The notes under the pieces were generated by a model. That model was not told the origin of the DNA, did not search any database, and worked only from the letters and a program-made list of their open reading frames with translations. From Schistocerca nitens (lineage: Eukaryota > Arthropoda > Insecta > Orthoptera > Acrididae), in NCBI RefSeq assembly GCF_023898315.1, contig NC_064622.1, positions 179,696,178 through 179,760,177 on the forward strand: 64,000 nt of DNA, written 5' to 3'. The first letter of the stretch is position 1. Each line of letters starts with the position of its first letter. This document shows, piece by piece, positions 1 to 9,699 of the stretch. Position numbers and translations under genes: made by a program.

Positions 1-415
1 GTTAGGATATTGCTGCGCGGTGTGGGATCCTTACCAGGTGGGATTGACGGAGGAAATCGAAAGGGTGCAAAAATGGGCAACTCGTTTTGTATTATCACGT
101 AGTAGGGGAGAGAGTGTGGCAGTCATTACAACAAAGACGTTTTTCGTCGCGGCGAGATCTATTTACGAAATTTCAGTCACCAACTTTCTCTTCCGAATGC
201 GAAAATATTTTGTTGAGCCCAACCTACATAGGTAGGAATGATCATCAAAATAAAATAAATCAGAGCTCGAACAGAAAGGTTTAGGTGTTCGTTTTTCCCG
301 CGCGCTGTTCGGGAGTGGAATGGTAGAGAGAGAGTATGATTGTGGTTCGACGAACCCTCTGCCAAGCACTTAAATGTGAATTGCAGAGTAGTCATGTAGA
401 TGTAGATGTAGATGT
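1..415 (+). mobile_element. 3' end of a CR1/L2-group LINE (5' truncated by window edge)
   Basis: The residues at 20-100 (WDPYQVGLTEEIERVQKWAT) match the C-terminal end of the LINE reverse-transcriptase ORF at 2441-4156 (WDPYQIGLTEEIEKIQ), so this is a second copy of the same family. About 60 bases present in the longer copy are missing near 100. The piece ends in the family's tail, tandem TAGATG units at 395-415. It is a dead copy. Confidence 0.85.
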
Positions 416-543
416 ACTGTTGTATCCGCCTGGTAGTCGATTCCTCCGTACACCAGGCAGGCCGTGCGGGTAGCCGCCCCACCAGGGGCTCGCATAAACA
501 CCGAGATAATTTCCTCGTGTGGCCTGGGCTATTTACAACGGAG
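379..543 (+). repeat. 165-bp direct repeat, copy 1 (partner 1048-1212)
   Basis: Bases 379-543 are repeated exactly, as far as I can read, at 1048-1212 (offset 669). Each copy begins with the last bases and TAGATG tail of the LINE and continues into a GC-rich module starting TACTGTTGTATCCGCC. The module may be the 5' untranslated region of the LINE or an unrelated repeat. The sequences after the two copies differ. Confidence 0.85.
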
Positions 544-1047
544 TTACACGTTGCCTTCACAGTGTGCGAGGGCGCCAACCTCACCGACAGGCAGCGTGTC
601 TGTCGGAGCAGAGACCGTAGTCGGCAGGGCACTGTTTTGCCACGTACTCTTGGAGCGCCAACCGGATATCCATCTGCTCCGACTATTTAGGCCATCGTCG
701 TACCGTGCGAAGTCAATCACGCCCTAGTCCTCAGGTCGGCAGTCAGAGCAGTTCCTTCCGGAGCATCAGCCGTTCATTTGCGGCGCTACAAGTTGGCAGT
801 ACCAGGAGTTTCATCTAAGCGCTCCAACGCCGACAGACCTGGCCAAGTTCTTCCTGGTCTGCAGTAGCAATACCTCAGCCATCACACACCGGCATCACCG
901 GCCCGGTAACGCTCCAGGCCTTCACGCTGCCAGCTTCCACGACTCTTAGGCTTCGTCGTGTATGTGCATCACAGATAACGTCACAGGTGAGGTACAGGGT
1001 GTTCCACACAAAACCGGTAGGTCACACGCTCGATACTCAAGTAAGAT
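544..1047. other. GC-rich stretch between direct repeats, no gene seen
   Basis: No domain is recognisable. It could be LINE 5' untranslated sequence. Near its end, 994-1022 reads like the terminal inverted repeat of an IS630-type transposon (GGGTGTTCCACACAAAACCG), nearly the same as the end of the relic at 5461-5482. It may be an orphan transposon end. Confidence 0.5.
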
Positions 1048-1212
1048 AATTGCAGAGTAGTCATGTAGATGTAGATGTAGATGTACTGTTGTATCCGCCT
1101 GGTAGTCGATTCCTCCGTACACCAGGCAGGCCGTGCGGGTAGCCGCCCCACCAGGGGCTCGCATAAACACCGAGATAATTTCCTCGTGTGGCCTGGGCTA
1201 TTTACAACGGAG
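1048..1212 (+). repeat. 165-bp direct repeat, copy 2
   Basis: Second copy of the 379-543 repeat. It contains a LINE TAGATG tail followed by the same GC-rich module, and it leads directly into the long LINE copy. The arrangement suggests head-to-tail LINE copies or a local tandem duplication. Confidence 0.85.
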
Positions 1213-1325
1213 ATGGGCTGCAGATTCCTCGACTTGCGCCATAGGGTGGTGGGGTTTCGGGTTCCGCTGGATAGGTCAGGAGTCCACTACACGCAGCAAG
1301 CGGCTACACGGGTAGCAGGGGTTGT

Positions 1326-2492
1326 GTGGCGTGGACTGGGCGGTTTTTTAGGTTAGATGGCCTCGGGCAAGTACAGAAAGGGCAACAGCCTCAAAGGGTG
1401 CGGAGCAAAGTCAGGACATGCGGGGACCAAGCAGCAATCGGTATTGTAATTGTAAACTGTCGAAGCTGCGTTGGTAAAGTACCGGAACTTCAAGCGCTGA
1501 TAGAAAGCACCGAAGCTGAAATCGTTATAGGTACAGAGAGCTGGCTTAAGCCAGAGATAAATTCTGCCGAAATTTTTACAGAGGTACAGACGGTGTTTAG
1601 GAAGGATAGATTGCATGCAACCGGTGGTGGAGTGTTTGTCGCTGTTAGTAGTAGTTTATCCTGTAGTGAATTAGAAGTGGATAGTTCCTGTGAATTATTA
1701 TGGGTGGAGGTTACACTCAACAACCGAGCTGGGTTAATAATTGGCTCCTTTTACCGACCTCCCGACTCAGCAGCGTTAGTGGCAGAACAACTGAGAGAAA
1801 GTTTGGAATACATTTCGCATAAATTTCCTCAGCATGTTATAGTCTTAGGTGGAGATTTCAATTTACCAGATCTAGACTGGGACACTCAGATGTTTAGGAC
1901 GGGTGGTAGGGACAGAGCATCGAGTGACATTATACTGAGTGCACTATCCGAAAATTACCTCGAGCAATTAAGCAGAGAACCGACTCGTGGAGATAACATC
2001 TTGGACCTACTGATAACAAACAGACCCGAACTTCTCGACTCTGTAAGTGCAGAACAGGGAATCAGTGATCATAAGGCCGTTGTAGCATCCCTGAATATGG
2101 AAGTTAATAGGAATATAAAAAAAGGGAGGAAGGTTTATCTGTTTAGCAAGAGTAATAGGAGGCAGATTTCAGACCACCTAACAGATCAAAACGAAAATTT
2201 CTGTTCCGACACTGATAATGTTGAGTGTTTATGGAAAAAGTTCAAGGCAATCGTAAAATGCGTTTTAGACAGGTACGTGCCGAGTAAAACTGTGAGGGAC
2301 GGGAAAAACCCACCGTGGTACAACAACAAAGTTAGGAAACTACTGCGAAAGCAAAGAGAGCTTCACTCCAAGTTTAAACGCAGCCAAAACCTCTCAGACA
2401 AACAGAAGCTAAGCGATGTCAAAGTTAGCGTAAGAGGGCTATGCGAGAAGCGTTCAGTGAATTCGAAAGTAAAATTCTATGTACAGACTTGA
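1326..2492 (+). CDS. LINE ORF2, apurinic-type endonuclease portion
   Basis: An open frame of 388 codons with the order of an APE-type endonuclease: NCRSCVGKVPELQALIE near residue 45, IVIGTESWL (catalytic E) near 70, FYRPPDS near 140, GGDFNLPDLDWD (catalytic D/N) near 175, and ISDHKAVVA (catalytic SDH) near 240. It nicks target DNA to prime reverse transcription. The first in-frame Met is arbitrary, since family proteins begin closer to the IVIVNCRS motif. The frame is lost at about 2440-2492, where the reverse-transcriptase frame takes over, so one frameshift separates the two halves of ORF2. Confidence 0.85.
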   Translation: MAWTGRFFRLDGLGQVQKGQQPQRVRSKVRTCGDQAAIGIVIVNCRSCVGKVPELQALIESTEAEIVIGTESWLKPEINSAEIFTEVQTVFRKDRLHATGGGVFVAVSSSLSCSELEVDSSCELLWVEVTLNNRAGLIIGSFYRPPDSAALVAEQLRESLEYISHKFPQHVIVLGGDFNLPDLDWDTQMFRTGGRDRASSDIILSALSENYLEQLSREPTRGDNILDLLITNRPELLDSVSAEQGISDHKAVVASLNMEVNRNIKKGRKVYLFSKSNRRQISDHLTDQNENFCSDTDNVECLWKKFKAIVKCVLDRYVPSKTVRDGKNPPWYNNKVRKLLRKQRELHSKFKRSQNLSDKQKLSDVKVSVRGLCEKRSVNSKVKFYVQT

Positions 2493-4156
2493 CAGAAAAT
2501 CCTAGGAAGTTCTGGTCTTACGTTAAATCAGTAAGTGGCTCGAAACAGCATATCCAGACACTCCGGGATGATGATGGCATTGAAACAGAGGATGACACGC
2601 GTAAAGCTGAAATACTAAACACCTTTTTCCAAAGCTGTTTCACAGAGGAAGACCGCACTGCAGTTCCTTCTCTAAATCCTCGCACAAACGAAAAAATGGC
2701 TGACATCGAAATAAGTGTCCAAGGAATAGAAAAGCAACTGGAATCACTCAACAGAGGAAAGTCCACTGGACCTGACGGGATACCAATTCGATTCTACACA
2801 GAGTACGCGAAAGAACTTGCCCCCCTTCTAACAGCCGTGTACCGCAAGTCTCTAGAGGAACGGAGGGTTCCAAATGATTGGAAAAGAGCACAGGTAGTCC
2901 CAGTCTTCAAGAAGGGTCGTCGAGCAGATGCGCGAAACTATAGACCTATATCTCTGACGTCGATCTGTTGTAGAATTTTAGAACATGTTTTTTGCTCGAG
3001 TATCATGTCGTTTTTGGAAACCCAGAATCTACTATGTAGGAATCAACATGGATTCCGGAAACAGCGATCGTGTGAGACCCAACTCGCGTTATTTGTTCAT
3101 GAGACCCAGAAAATATTAGATACAGGCTCCCAGGTAGATGCTATTTCTCTTGACTTCCGGAAGGCGTTCGATACAGTTCCGCACTGTCGCCTGATAAACA
3201 AAGTAAGAGCGTACGGAATATCAGACCAGCTGTGTGGCTGGATTGAAGAGTTTTTAGCAAACAGAACACAGCATGTTGTTATCAATGGAGAGACGTCTAC
3301 AGACGTTAAGGTAACCTCTGGCGTGCCACAGGGAAGTGTTATGGGACCATTGCTTTTCACAATATATATAAATGACCTAGTAGATAGTGTCGGAAGTTCC
3401 ATGCGGCTTTTCGCGGATGATGCTGTAGTATACAGAGAAGTTGCAGCATTAGAAAATTGTAGCGAAATGCAGGAAGATCTGCAGCGGATAGGCACTTGGT
3501 GCAGGGAGTGGCAACTGTCCCTTAACATAGACAAATGTAATGTATTGCGAATACATAGAAAGAAGGATCCTTTATTGTATGATTATATGATAGCGGAACA
3601 AACACTGGTAGCAGTTACTTCTGTAAAATATCTGGGAGTATGCGTGCGGAACGATTTGAAGTGGAATGATCATATAAAATTAATTGTTGGTAAGGCGGGT
3701 ACCAGGTTGAGATTCATTGGGAGAGTGCTTAGAAAATGTAGTCCAGCAACAAAGGAGGTGGCTTACAAAAAACTCGTTCGACCTATACTTGAGTATTGCT
3801 CATCAGTGTGGGATCCGTACCAGATCGGGTTGACGGAGGAGATAGAGAAGATCCAAAGAAGAGCGGCGCGTTTCGTCACAGGGTTATTTGGTAACCGTGA
3901 TAGCGTTACGGAGATGTTTAATAAACTCAAGTGGCAGACTCTGCAAGTGAGGCGCTCTGCATCGCGGTGTAGCTTGCTCGCCAGGTTTCGAGAGGGTGCG
4001 TTTCTGGATGAGGTATCGAGTATATTGCTTCCCCCTACTTATACCTCCCGAGGAGATCACGAATGTAAAATTAGAGAGATTAGAGTGCGCACGGAGGCTT
4101 TCAGACAGTCGTTCTTCCCGCGAACCATACGCGACTGGAACAGGAAAGGGAGGTAA
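2441..4156 (+). CDS. LINE ORF2, reverse transcriptase portion
   Basis: A 571-codon frame carrying a complete CR1/L2-type reverse transcriptase. STGPDGIPIRF and KKGRRADARNYRPISLTS are the finger motifs. ISLDFRKAFDTV is motif A, SGVPQGSVMGPLLF motif B and LFADDAVVYR the catalytic FADD box. VKYLGVCVRNDLKWNDHI and SSVWDPYQIGLTEEIEKIQ form the thumb and C-terminal region. It ends at a stop just before the 3' tail. In the intact protein this would be continuous with the endonuclease frame before it, and one frameshift now separates them. The Met at 2441 is not a natural start. Confidence 0.9.
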   Translation: MREAFSEFESKILCTDLTENPRKFWSYVKSVSGSKQHIQTLRDDDGIETEDDTRKAEILNTFFQSCFTEEDRTAVPSLNPRTNEKMADIEISVQGIEKQLESLNRGKSTGPDGIPIRFYTEYAKELAPLLTAVYRKSLEERRVPNDWKRAQVVPVFKKGRRADARNYRPISLTSICCRILEHVFCSSIMSFLETQNLLCRNQHGFRKQRSCETQLALFVHETQKILDTGSQVDAISLDFRKAFDTVPHCRLINKVRAYGISDQLCGWIEEFLANRTQHVVINGETSTDVKVTSGVPQGSVMGPLLFTIYINDLVDSVGSSMRLFADDAVVYREVAALENCSEMQEDLQRIGTWCREWQLSLNIDKCNVLRIHRKKDPLLYDYMIAEQTLVAVTSVKYLGVCVRNDLKWNDHIKLIVGKAGTRLRFIGRVLRKCSPATKEVAYKKLVRPILEYCSSVWDPYQIGLTEEIEKIQRRAARFVTGLFGNRDSVTEMFNKLKWQTLQVRRSASRCSLLARFREGAFLDEVSSILLPPTYTSRGDHECKIREIRVRTEAFRQSFFPRTIRDWNRKGR

Positions 4157-4293
4157 TGACAGTGGCACGTAAAGTGCCCTCCGCCACACACCGTTGGGTG
4201 GCTTGCGGAGTATGAATGTAGATGTAGATGTAGACAATGGACTAACTAAAAGAGAATAGATAATAGTAACGTTAAAAAAATGTAGTTATCTGT

Positions 4294-5482
4294 TTATAAG
4301 AGATGCTGGAAGTGGTGGCCATAAGCATCCAGACATTGCTGACTTCCTGTGGTGACGTTATCATCAACATTCTGTAATTCTGAAGGCGTGATACTGTTAG
4401 TTTCTCTAGTAAAGTTCCGTTTAAGATCATCTGTTGCACGAGGACAACATACACTTTGCTTTTCAGTGTGCCCCATAAATAAAAATCGCACGATGTTAAG
4501 TCCGGTTATCTTGGGGCCAAAGGCCTCTACTAACAAGACGTCTTCAGGGAACACGTTGGTGATGTGGGCCATATTTTGGATGGATGTGAGAGCGGTTGCT
4601 TCATCTTGTTGGAATGCTACATACAGATTCTCTGCATCCGTTAACTGTGCATAGAAAGAGTCAAAGATCTCTAGATACCTGGCATTGTTTAAGGTGTAAT
4701 TGAAAAAATATGGAGCCAATAATGCGCAAACCGGACAATGCACACCAAACACCTATCTTCTCTGAGTAGAGAGAGTCTACATGCAGAATATGGGGATTGT
4801 GCTGCTATCAGTATCTGCAATTCTGGGAATTTACATAACCTGACAAATGAAACCAAGCGTCATTTGACATGAAGTAAAGCAAGAGGTTAGAGTAACAGTA
4901 GCTGACGTTAACAGCCAGCTAGAATAATGAGCTCTTTCTTTCTGAACCTTAAATTTCGACTCCTGCACCACACTCACATGACAGGTTTTTAATTTCTTAT
5001 CTTTTAGTACACGATGACACGAGGTACGAGTTACACCAACCTGCTGCGGAAACCTCCTTACCGACTTGCGACGACTTCTTCTAAAATCCATGCAAATTCT
5101 GTCCATAGTGTCAGGGGTCCTGTCTCTCGGTCGTCTATTTCTATGCACATTCTGAACGGATCCTACAGCCTTCCACTTCTTGTAAGATCTTGAATAGTGT
5201 TGGTCGTGGGGAGTTTCCTATCAGGATACATTCCTTGATGGAGCCTATCTTTATGTGACAATATCAATTCACTGTTCTAATGCAAACTGTCCCATTTCTG
5301 TAATAACTCAACAATACGAGCTTCTCACAACAATTGACGAATGATAACAGAACTGAACTCAACTTTCCGATAAAATGCAGTGTAACCAACATTCGAGACA
5401 GTGTTGCTGCCACTTCACAAGGAATTCGACTAGAAATGATTAACCGGTTCTTGGTGCTTACCGGTTTTATGTGGAACACCCA
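4294..5482 (-). mobile_element. IS630-like (Tc1/mariner superfamily) transposon relic
   Basis: Read on the minus strand, 5148-4831 encodes a paired helix-turn-helix region (RPRDRTPDTMDRI, SRRKSVRRFPQQVGVTRTSC, KDKKLKTCHVSVVQE). The interval 4850-4760 in another frame gives FHLSGYVNSQNCRY, and 4752-4294 gives the catalytic part with FQQDEATALTSIQNM. This is the arthropod transposase type with FQQDGAPPHY and WxxRSPDLTPLDFFLWG motifs; the latter motif is badly decayed here. GGGTGTTCCACATAAAACCG at 5481-5462 is a probable terminal inverted repeat. The gene has at least two frameshifts and one in-frame stop. Confidence 0.75.
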
Positions 5483-6277
5483 TTATTGCTATTGTATCAA
5501 GTGCGTGTATATTCATCCAAGGACAATATATGTGAGTTTCGTGTTCTAAATAAAGTTATTCTTTTAAAGTGTCTTGGATCACTCCTCAGGACGAGCATGC
5601 TTTAAGCAGCTTATCACTCCCAGATCCACGCTACCTGCCGTTTCAACACAATTTAACTAAAAGAAGAGATCGATTGATGTGACGTGTCCGAAGGTAACAA
5701 CAACTTCTCGATTTGATAAAGGAGCAAAATGTGAGGGGTAATAATTGTCGAGGGAGTCCAAGGCTTGTATTCAATAAGTAGGTTCAAGTGAGATGTAGAT
5801 TGCAGCGGTTATTTCAAAACGAAAAAGCTTGCACACGGTAGATTGGCATGGAGAGCTGCATCAAGCCAGTCTTCGTACTGAAGACTACAGCAATGAAATA
5901 GACAGTTTTTGATTTACCATAGTTTTAAAAAGTAGATGTTTATGTTTATATAAAATTGGAATGTAGGACCAACCATCTCCGCAGAAATATGGCAACTTCT
6001 GATATTATCTAATATCTCTATTTTTCCTATGCTTATTTCATCAGCATTTCCGCCAGTCAGTTGCAACCTGATGATGGCCTAAGCCGAATACACAAAAAAA
6101 GTCACTGTAGAACGTAAGAAAGTGACTTTTTCATTTTGTGATATTTATCATGTTCCTTCAAGTATCGGTAGCAAATTCAATTCACGTTATACTTTTGTGA
6201 TTTCAGTGAATATATTTAGAGGAATAATTTAAGTAGACACACTTTAAAATTTATGTCTGTAAACGAATACGACTTAC
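5483..6277. other. Intron, no gene; short LINE tail and a hairpin
   Basis: AT-rich intron between the IS630 relic and the TM7 exon. GCATCAAGCCAGTCTTCGTA at about 5858-5877 resembles the 3' end of RTE-type LINEs. A hammerhead-like motif followed by a long hairpin sits at 6066-6152 (see findings). No C-terminal receptor exon was found here. Confidence 0.5.
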
Positions 6278-6368
6278 ATTGTAAATTCCGTAGATAAACG
6301 GGTTGTAGCAGCTGTTGCTCATGGCCAACCAGTCGCAACAAAACCAAATGATGTTGATGTAGTGATAT
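6278..6368 (-). CDS. RYa-R: Neuropeptide GPCR exon, TM7 (probable RYamide receptor)
   Basis: On the minus strand an exon of 91 bases is bounded by an acceptor (TTATTTTTCAG) and a consensus donor (GTAAGT). After one base that completes a split codon it reads YHYINIIWFCCDW followed by LAMSNSCYNPFIYGIYN: transmembrane helix 7 of a rhodopsin-class receptor with the NPxxY switch (NPFIY). The split codon GA|A joins in phase with the TM6 exon at 39618-39718, and the exon ends on a codon boundary. The next exon (EKFKREF-type tail in relatives) is not in the window. The protein would sit in the plasma membrane and couple a peptide signal to G proteins. The RYamide/NPY-like name rests on memory of family sequences; another neuropeptide receptor is possible. 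I am sure of the exon and less sure of the subfamily. Confidence 0.85.
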
Positions 6369-6369
6369 C

Positions 6370-7236
6370 TGAAAAATAAGAAATTGTGGATTATCACGAC
6401 AGTAGAAACTACAAGTTAAAAAAAGACAGTGTTTTACAACAAGTAAACCTACAAACATTTTTAGCTTTTATAGAATCTCTGAATCCAACTGACATAGTAA
6501 TAGAAATAATAGCTGGATAGTAACGAAAATATTCGCTATTTAAGTGAAATAATGCAGATAATGCCTGTGCAATAAATCGAAGATGATGATAAACATGCAT
6601 GAAACAATGACTGATGCTGTTTTAATAGATGAAATAGTGTTTCAAGGTCATATAAGGGTATATACTTAATATCTGTAATAATGATATTAATTGGAATTTG
6701 GTGACTCATATACACAAAGATATTATAATATCAAAACCAGTATAACAGTAAACCCATAAAGTAAAATAAGGATAAAAATAAAGAAAACCCACTGAGGATG
6801 CCGTAACAATGCTGGATATGTTTGGGTCTATACGGGAAAACAGTGTTTTGCGCAACAGGTGGTTCTTACATCCAGTAATCAAAACCACTATATTACATAT
6901 TGCACGTAATACTGAAAGAAAATTATGATTCGCAAAGTGTACTTCGGTACTTCTGTTTCAAACAATTTGTGTTTGATTTTCGTAAAACTAAGACAAAAGT
7001 GACGGCCTTGTGGGTTAACGTTTTGGTCTAAATTAAAACTACTCGGGGCATTATGATTTTGGAACAAGTATTATATGTCATTTATTTGGTACATCCAACT
7101 GGGTGCATTTGGAAATTTTATTGTGGCAACGTTCACAACGCACTGTAAAGTAAGACTAGACGGTAAGCATGGTATATTTTTATACCATAATGAATCCCCC
7201 AACTCTTCTTCTTGCGAGCGAATGCAGTGTGGCTAT
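6370..7236. other. AT-rich intron, nothing recognised
   Basis: No coding motif, tRNA-like box or long repeat is visible. Short open frames here are chance products of AT-rich sequence. Confidence 0.6.
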
Positions 7237-7246
7237 AAAACGTATT

Positions 7247-7429
7247 GCCGGCCGGGGTGGCCGAGCAGTTCTAGGCGCTACAGTCTGGAACCGAGCGACA
7301 GCTACGGTCGCAGCTTCGAATCCTGTGTGTGATGTCCTTAGGTTAGTTAGGTTTAAGTAGTTCTAACTTCTAGGGGACTGATGACCTCAGATGTTAAGTC
7401 CCATAGTGCTCAGAGCCATAAGAACCATT
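7247..7429 (+). mobile_element. SINE-1 copy (tRNA-derived) with 10-bp TSD
   Basis: This copy has the family's A-box-like GTGGCCGAGC, B-box-like TTCGAATCC, and a body with TTAGGTTAGTTAGGTTTAAG and TCAGAGCCAT near the end. It is flanked by AAAACGTATT at 7237-7246 and 7430-7439. Compared with other copies it lacks about 17 bases after the B box (CTGCCTCGGGCATGGAT region). Confidence 0.95.
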
Positions 7430-7548
7430 AAAACGTATTTATCAAATACAAAGAATAATTTCTGGGAGGAACTGGTCGTTACATCGTAAAGGGAGCTCTG
7501 CGATAAGTGGTACTTGTGGAGGCAATCCGATATAGACCACACTACACG

Positions 7549-7900
7549 GTACCGTGTGAGTGCGGGAAAATTTACATTGGCCAAACCATTCGTACCGTCA
7601 ACGACAGGTACATTGAACATCATCGCCATACGCTATTATTATAGCCAGGTAAATCTGCGGTGGCTGAGCATTGCCTTACAGAGGGACACAGGATGCTATA
7701 CAATGAGACGGACGTAGCTGCAAATGCTTCGCGGTACTGGGATTGTGTTTTAAAAGAATCTGTCGAAATCAGACTAACAGATAATATCATTAATCGTGAT
7801 AATGGATACCCGCAAAGTAAAACATGGAATCCTGTTTTATCAGATATGAAGAAACAACGGCATCTGAATCGGTCGGCTATGAATAATCATTTGTAACGAT
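7549..7900 (+). mobile_element. Penelope-like element fragment (GIY-YIG endonuclease end), broken
   Basis: Residues VPCECGKIYIGQTIRTVNDR followed by YIEHH are the GIY-YIG endonuclease signature of Penelope-like retroelements. Downstream, AEHCLTEGHRM and YWDCVLKESVEI with a C-terminal KTWNPVL fit the same family. Only this 3'-terminal coding part is present, and it is broken in about one or two places. The GC-richer sequence at 7920-8200, with a TATATAAAGG box, is probably the element's downstream repeat. Confidence 0.75.
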
Positions 7901-8849
7901 GTATCGTTTTCAACAGTATTCACTGCCGGAGGCGCTGCAACTCTCTTTGCGCTAGGGGGCAGCAAGAATGATTGAGCGCGTGCGCCCTGTAATTAGCGCA
8001 TGCGCAGTTGTACTTCCGATGTATATAAAGGTGCAGTCATTTGCGAGTGAAATCAGTTCTCGGCGAGAGCAGCGTAGCTTTTCTCACCTGATGATGGCGG
8101 TCATGTGGATCTCTGAAATATTGTGTTCAGATGACAATTTGATCCGGCTGGAAACGCGACAAGAATTTGAAACACTACATGGTAGATGACGAGCGGCGGT
8201 CCTCGTTAGTATTAACTTTAATACAGCATGTAGAAAAGATATAAGACGACCTAGGAAGTCACTAGCAGACTACCTGTGTAAATGAAGAGGATAAACAAGT
8301 GTCAGTGCTTTCTACTGAGTTACGGTGCGCTAGCGCACTGTTTTGAGTGAGCGTAAGAAAGAGTGCAACCTCGAACGGAACATTGCGCCATGCGAGTATG
8401 TTTATCGAAAACTGTGGACTAGGGGTCTGGAATTATGGTTTCATTTAGGTAAACTAGATGTAACTCCTAAAAGTATTTCTAGCAGTGAAAATAGCGGTAC
8501 TTAAAATGTGGTGACACCATACAAGAAATAAACATGTGTAACAATATAATTTATGTCTTCTAATGCCCTCACGTATGCATGAAAGATATTAAAGAAAAAA
8601 GGTGTCTGAGCTGTTACCAACGTGATTTATGATGTATTTGTAGATAGGTGTCGAAAAAAGTGTTGCATATGAAAAAAATATGAAGAGAAGCTAGATATTG
8701 TATCAACTGTAAAGGTAAAGCGAATTTGTAATACCTACAGTTCTGTAACCTGCTTTCAATAAGCAATACAACACATTTTTTTTCTGAAAGCAGGTTGGTT
8801 TTATTCAGGATTCCAATGCACCATAAAATTCCCCGCACCTTTGGCTACA
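7901..8849. other. Probable Penelope 3' repeat (to about 8200), then plain AT-rich intron
   Basis: 7970-8200 contains GCGCATGCGCAG, TATATAAAGG and CTGATGATGGCGG, which resemble terminal repeats of Penelope-like elements. From 8200 to 8849 I see nothing recognisable. Confidence 0.4.
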
Positions 8850-8929
8850 AAAGCTATTTTGCAACATAATCTACATCGAATGCGACGGCCTTACGGAACG
8901 CCATGTAACTGGGAGAGTCTTATGCCCGC

Positions 8930-9065
8930 CTCGAGATGACTGGGTGTTAGTGTTGTCCTCATCATTTCATCATCATTCATGAAAGTGGCGAGATTGGATC
9001 TGAGCAAAGGTTGTGAATTTGTACGGGCGCTGATAACTACGCAATTGAGTGCCCCACAAATCAAA

Positions 9066-9099
<34 letters not shown>

Positions 9100-9117
9100 G
9101 TCATCTTCATCATCATT
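8930..9117 (+). mobile_element. SINE-2 copy, 5' truncated, with an ATC-repeat tail
   Basis: The body GACTGGGTGTTAGTGTTGTC and GTGCCCCACAAATCAAACAT match the SINE-2 copy at 41834-42273, and the copy ends in an ATC/ATCGTC repeat (9065-9117). The histidine-rich and isoleucine-rich short reading frames here are only the translated ATC repeat. The SINE sits inside the C-terminal end of the mariner relic. Confidence 0.8.
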
Positions 9118-9310
9118 TATGTCCGCATGGCACCACTCAGCTGGTCGACGTCAGAGCCAATGTCTTGCTGCATCAATAACCTCTCCATTATCCAAGTACT
9201 GCTTAGCACGGTGTGCAAACTTCATTGGGCCAAACAGCTGAAAGATGGAAGGTATGACATGCGGGGTGGATGAGGAAGAAGAGTCCAGTGAAGTATTGTG
9301 AGCTCCTGTC

Positions 9311-9504
9311 GGCCGCCGAGGTGGCCGAGCGGTTCTAGGCGCTACAGTCTGGAACCGCGCTACCGCTACGGCCGCACGTTTGATCATTCCTCGGGCATGG
9401 ATGTGTGTGATGTCATTAGGTTAGTTAGGTTCAAGTAGTTCTAAGTTCTAGGGGACTGATGACATCAGATGTTAAGTCCCATAGTGCTCAGAGCCATTTG
9501 AACC
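9311..9504 (+). mobile_element. SINE-1 copy, first of a tandem pair
   Basis: A complete SINE-1 with head GGCCGCCGAGGTGGCCGAGC, a damaged B box (CACGTTTGATCATTC) and the usual body ending GAGCCATTTGAACC. It lies directly against the next copy, and both are inside the mariner relic. Confidence 0.92.
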
Positions 9505-9699
9505 GGCCGGCCGCGGTGGTCTCGCGGTTCTAGGCGCGCAGTCCGGAACCGTGCGACTGCTACGGTCGCAGGTTCGAATCCTGCCTCGGGCATGGCTGTG
9601 TGTGATGTCCTTAGGTTAGTTAGGTTTAAGTAGTTCTAAGTTCTAGGGGACTGATGACCACAGCAGTTGAGTCCCATAGTGCTCAGAGCCATTTGAACC
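9505..9699 (+). mobile_element. SINE-1 copy, second of a tandem pair
   Basis: A complete SINE-1 (head GGCCGGCCGCGGTGGTCTCG, B box GGTTCGAATCC) inserted at the A-rich 3' end of the previous copy. Insertion into the tail of an older SINE is common for these elements. Confidence 0.93.

Larger units (their letters stand above)
1082..4236 (+). mobile_element. CR1/L2-group LINE, long copy with a TAGATG tail
   Basis: A near full-length non-LTR retrotransposon with an endonuclease region (1326-2492), a reverse transcriptase (2441-4156) and a short 3' untranslated region ending in TAGATG repeats at about 4214-4236. The 5' limit is uncertain: the 1082-1212 module may be its 5' untranslated region or a separate repeat. 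No ORF1 is visible upstream. The element inserted into receptor intron DNA in the opposite orientation to the host gene. I found no TSD. The single obvious break in ORF2 suggests a fairly young copy. Confidence 0.88.

Noticed and set aside
8085-8140. Second hammerhead ribozyme candidate (CTGATGATGGCGG...CTCTGAAA)
   Set aside because: The core words are present but the sequence between them does not form a good stem II, and stem III pairs only with mismatches beside the core.
8979-9273. Histidine-rich and isoleucine-rich short frames
   Set aside because: Translated ATC-repeat tail of a SINE.
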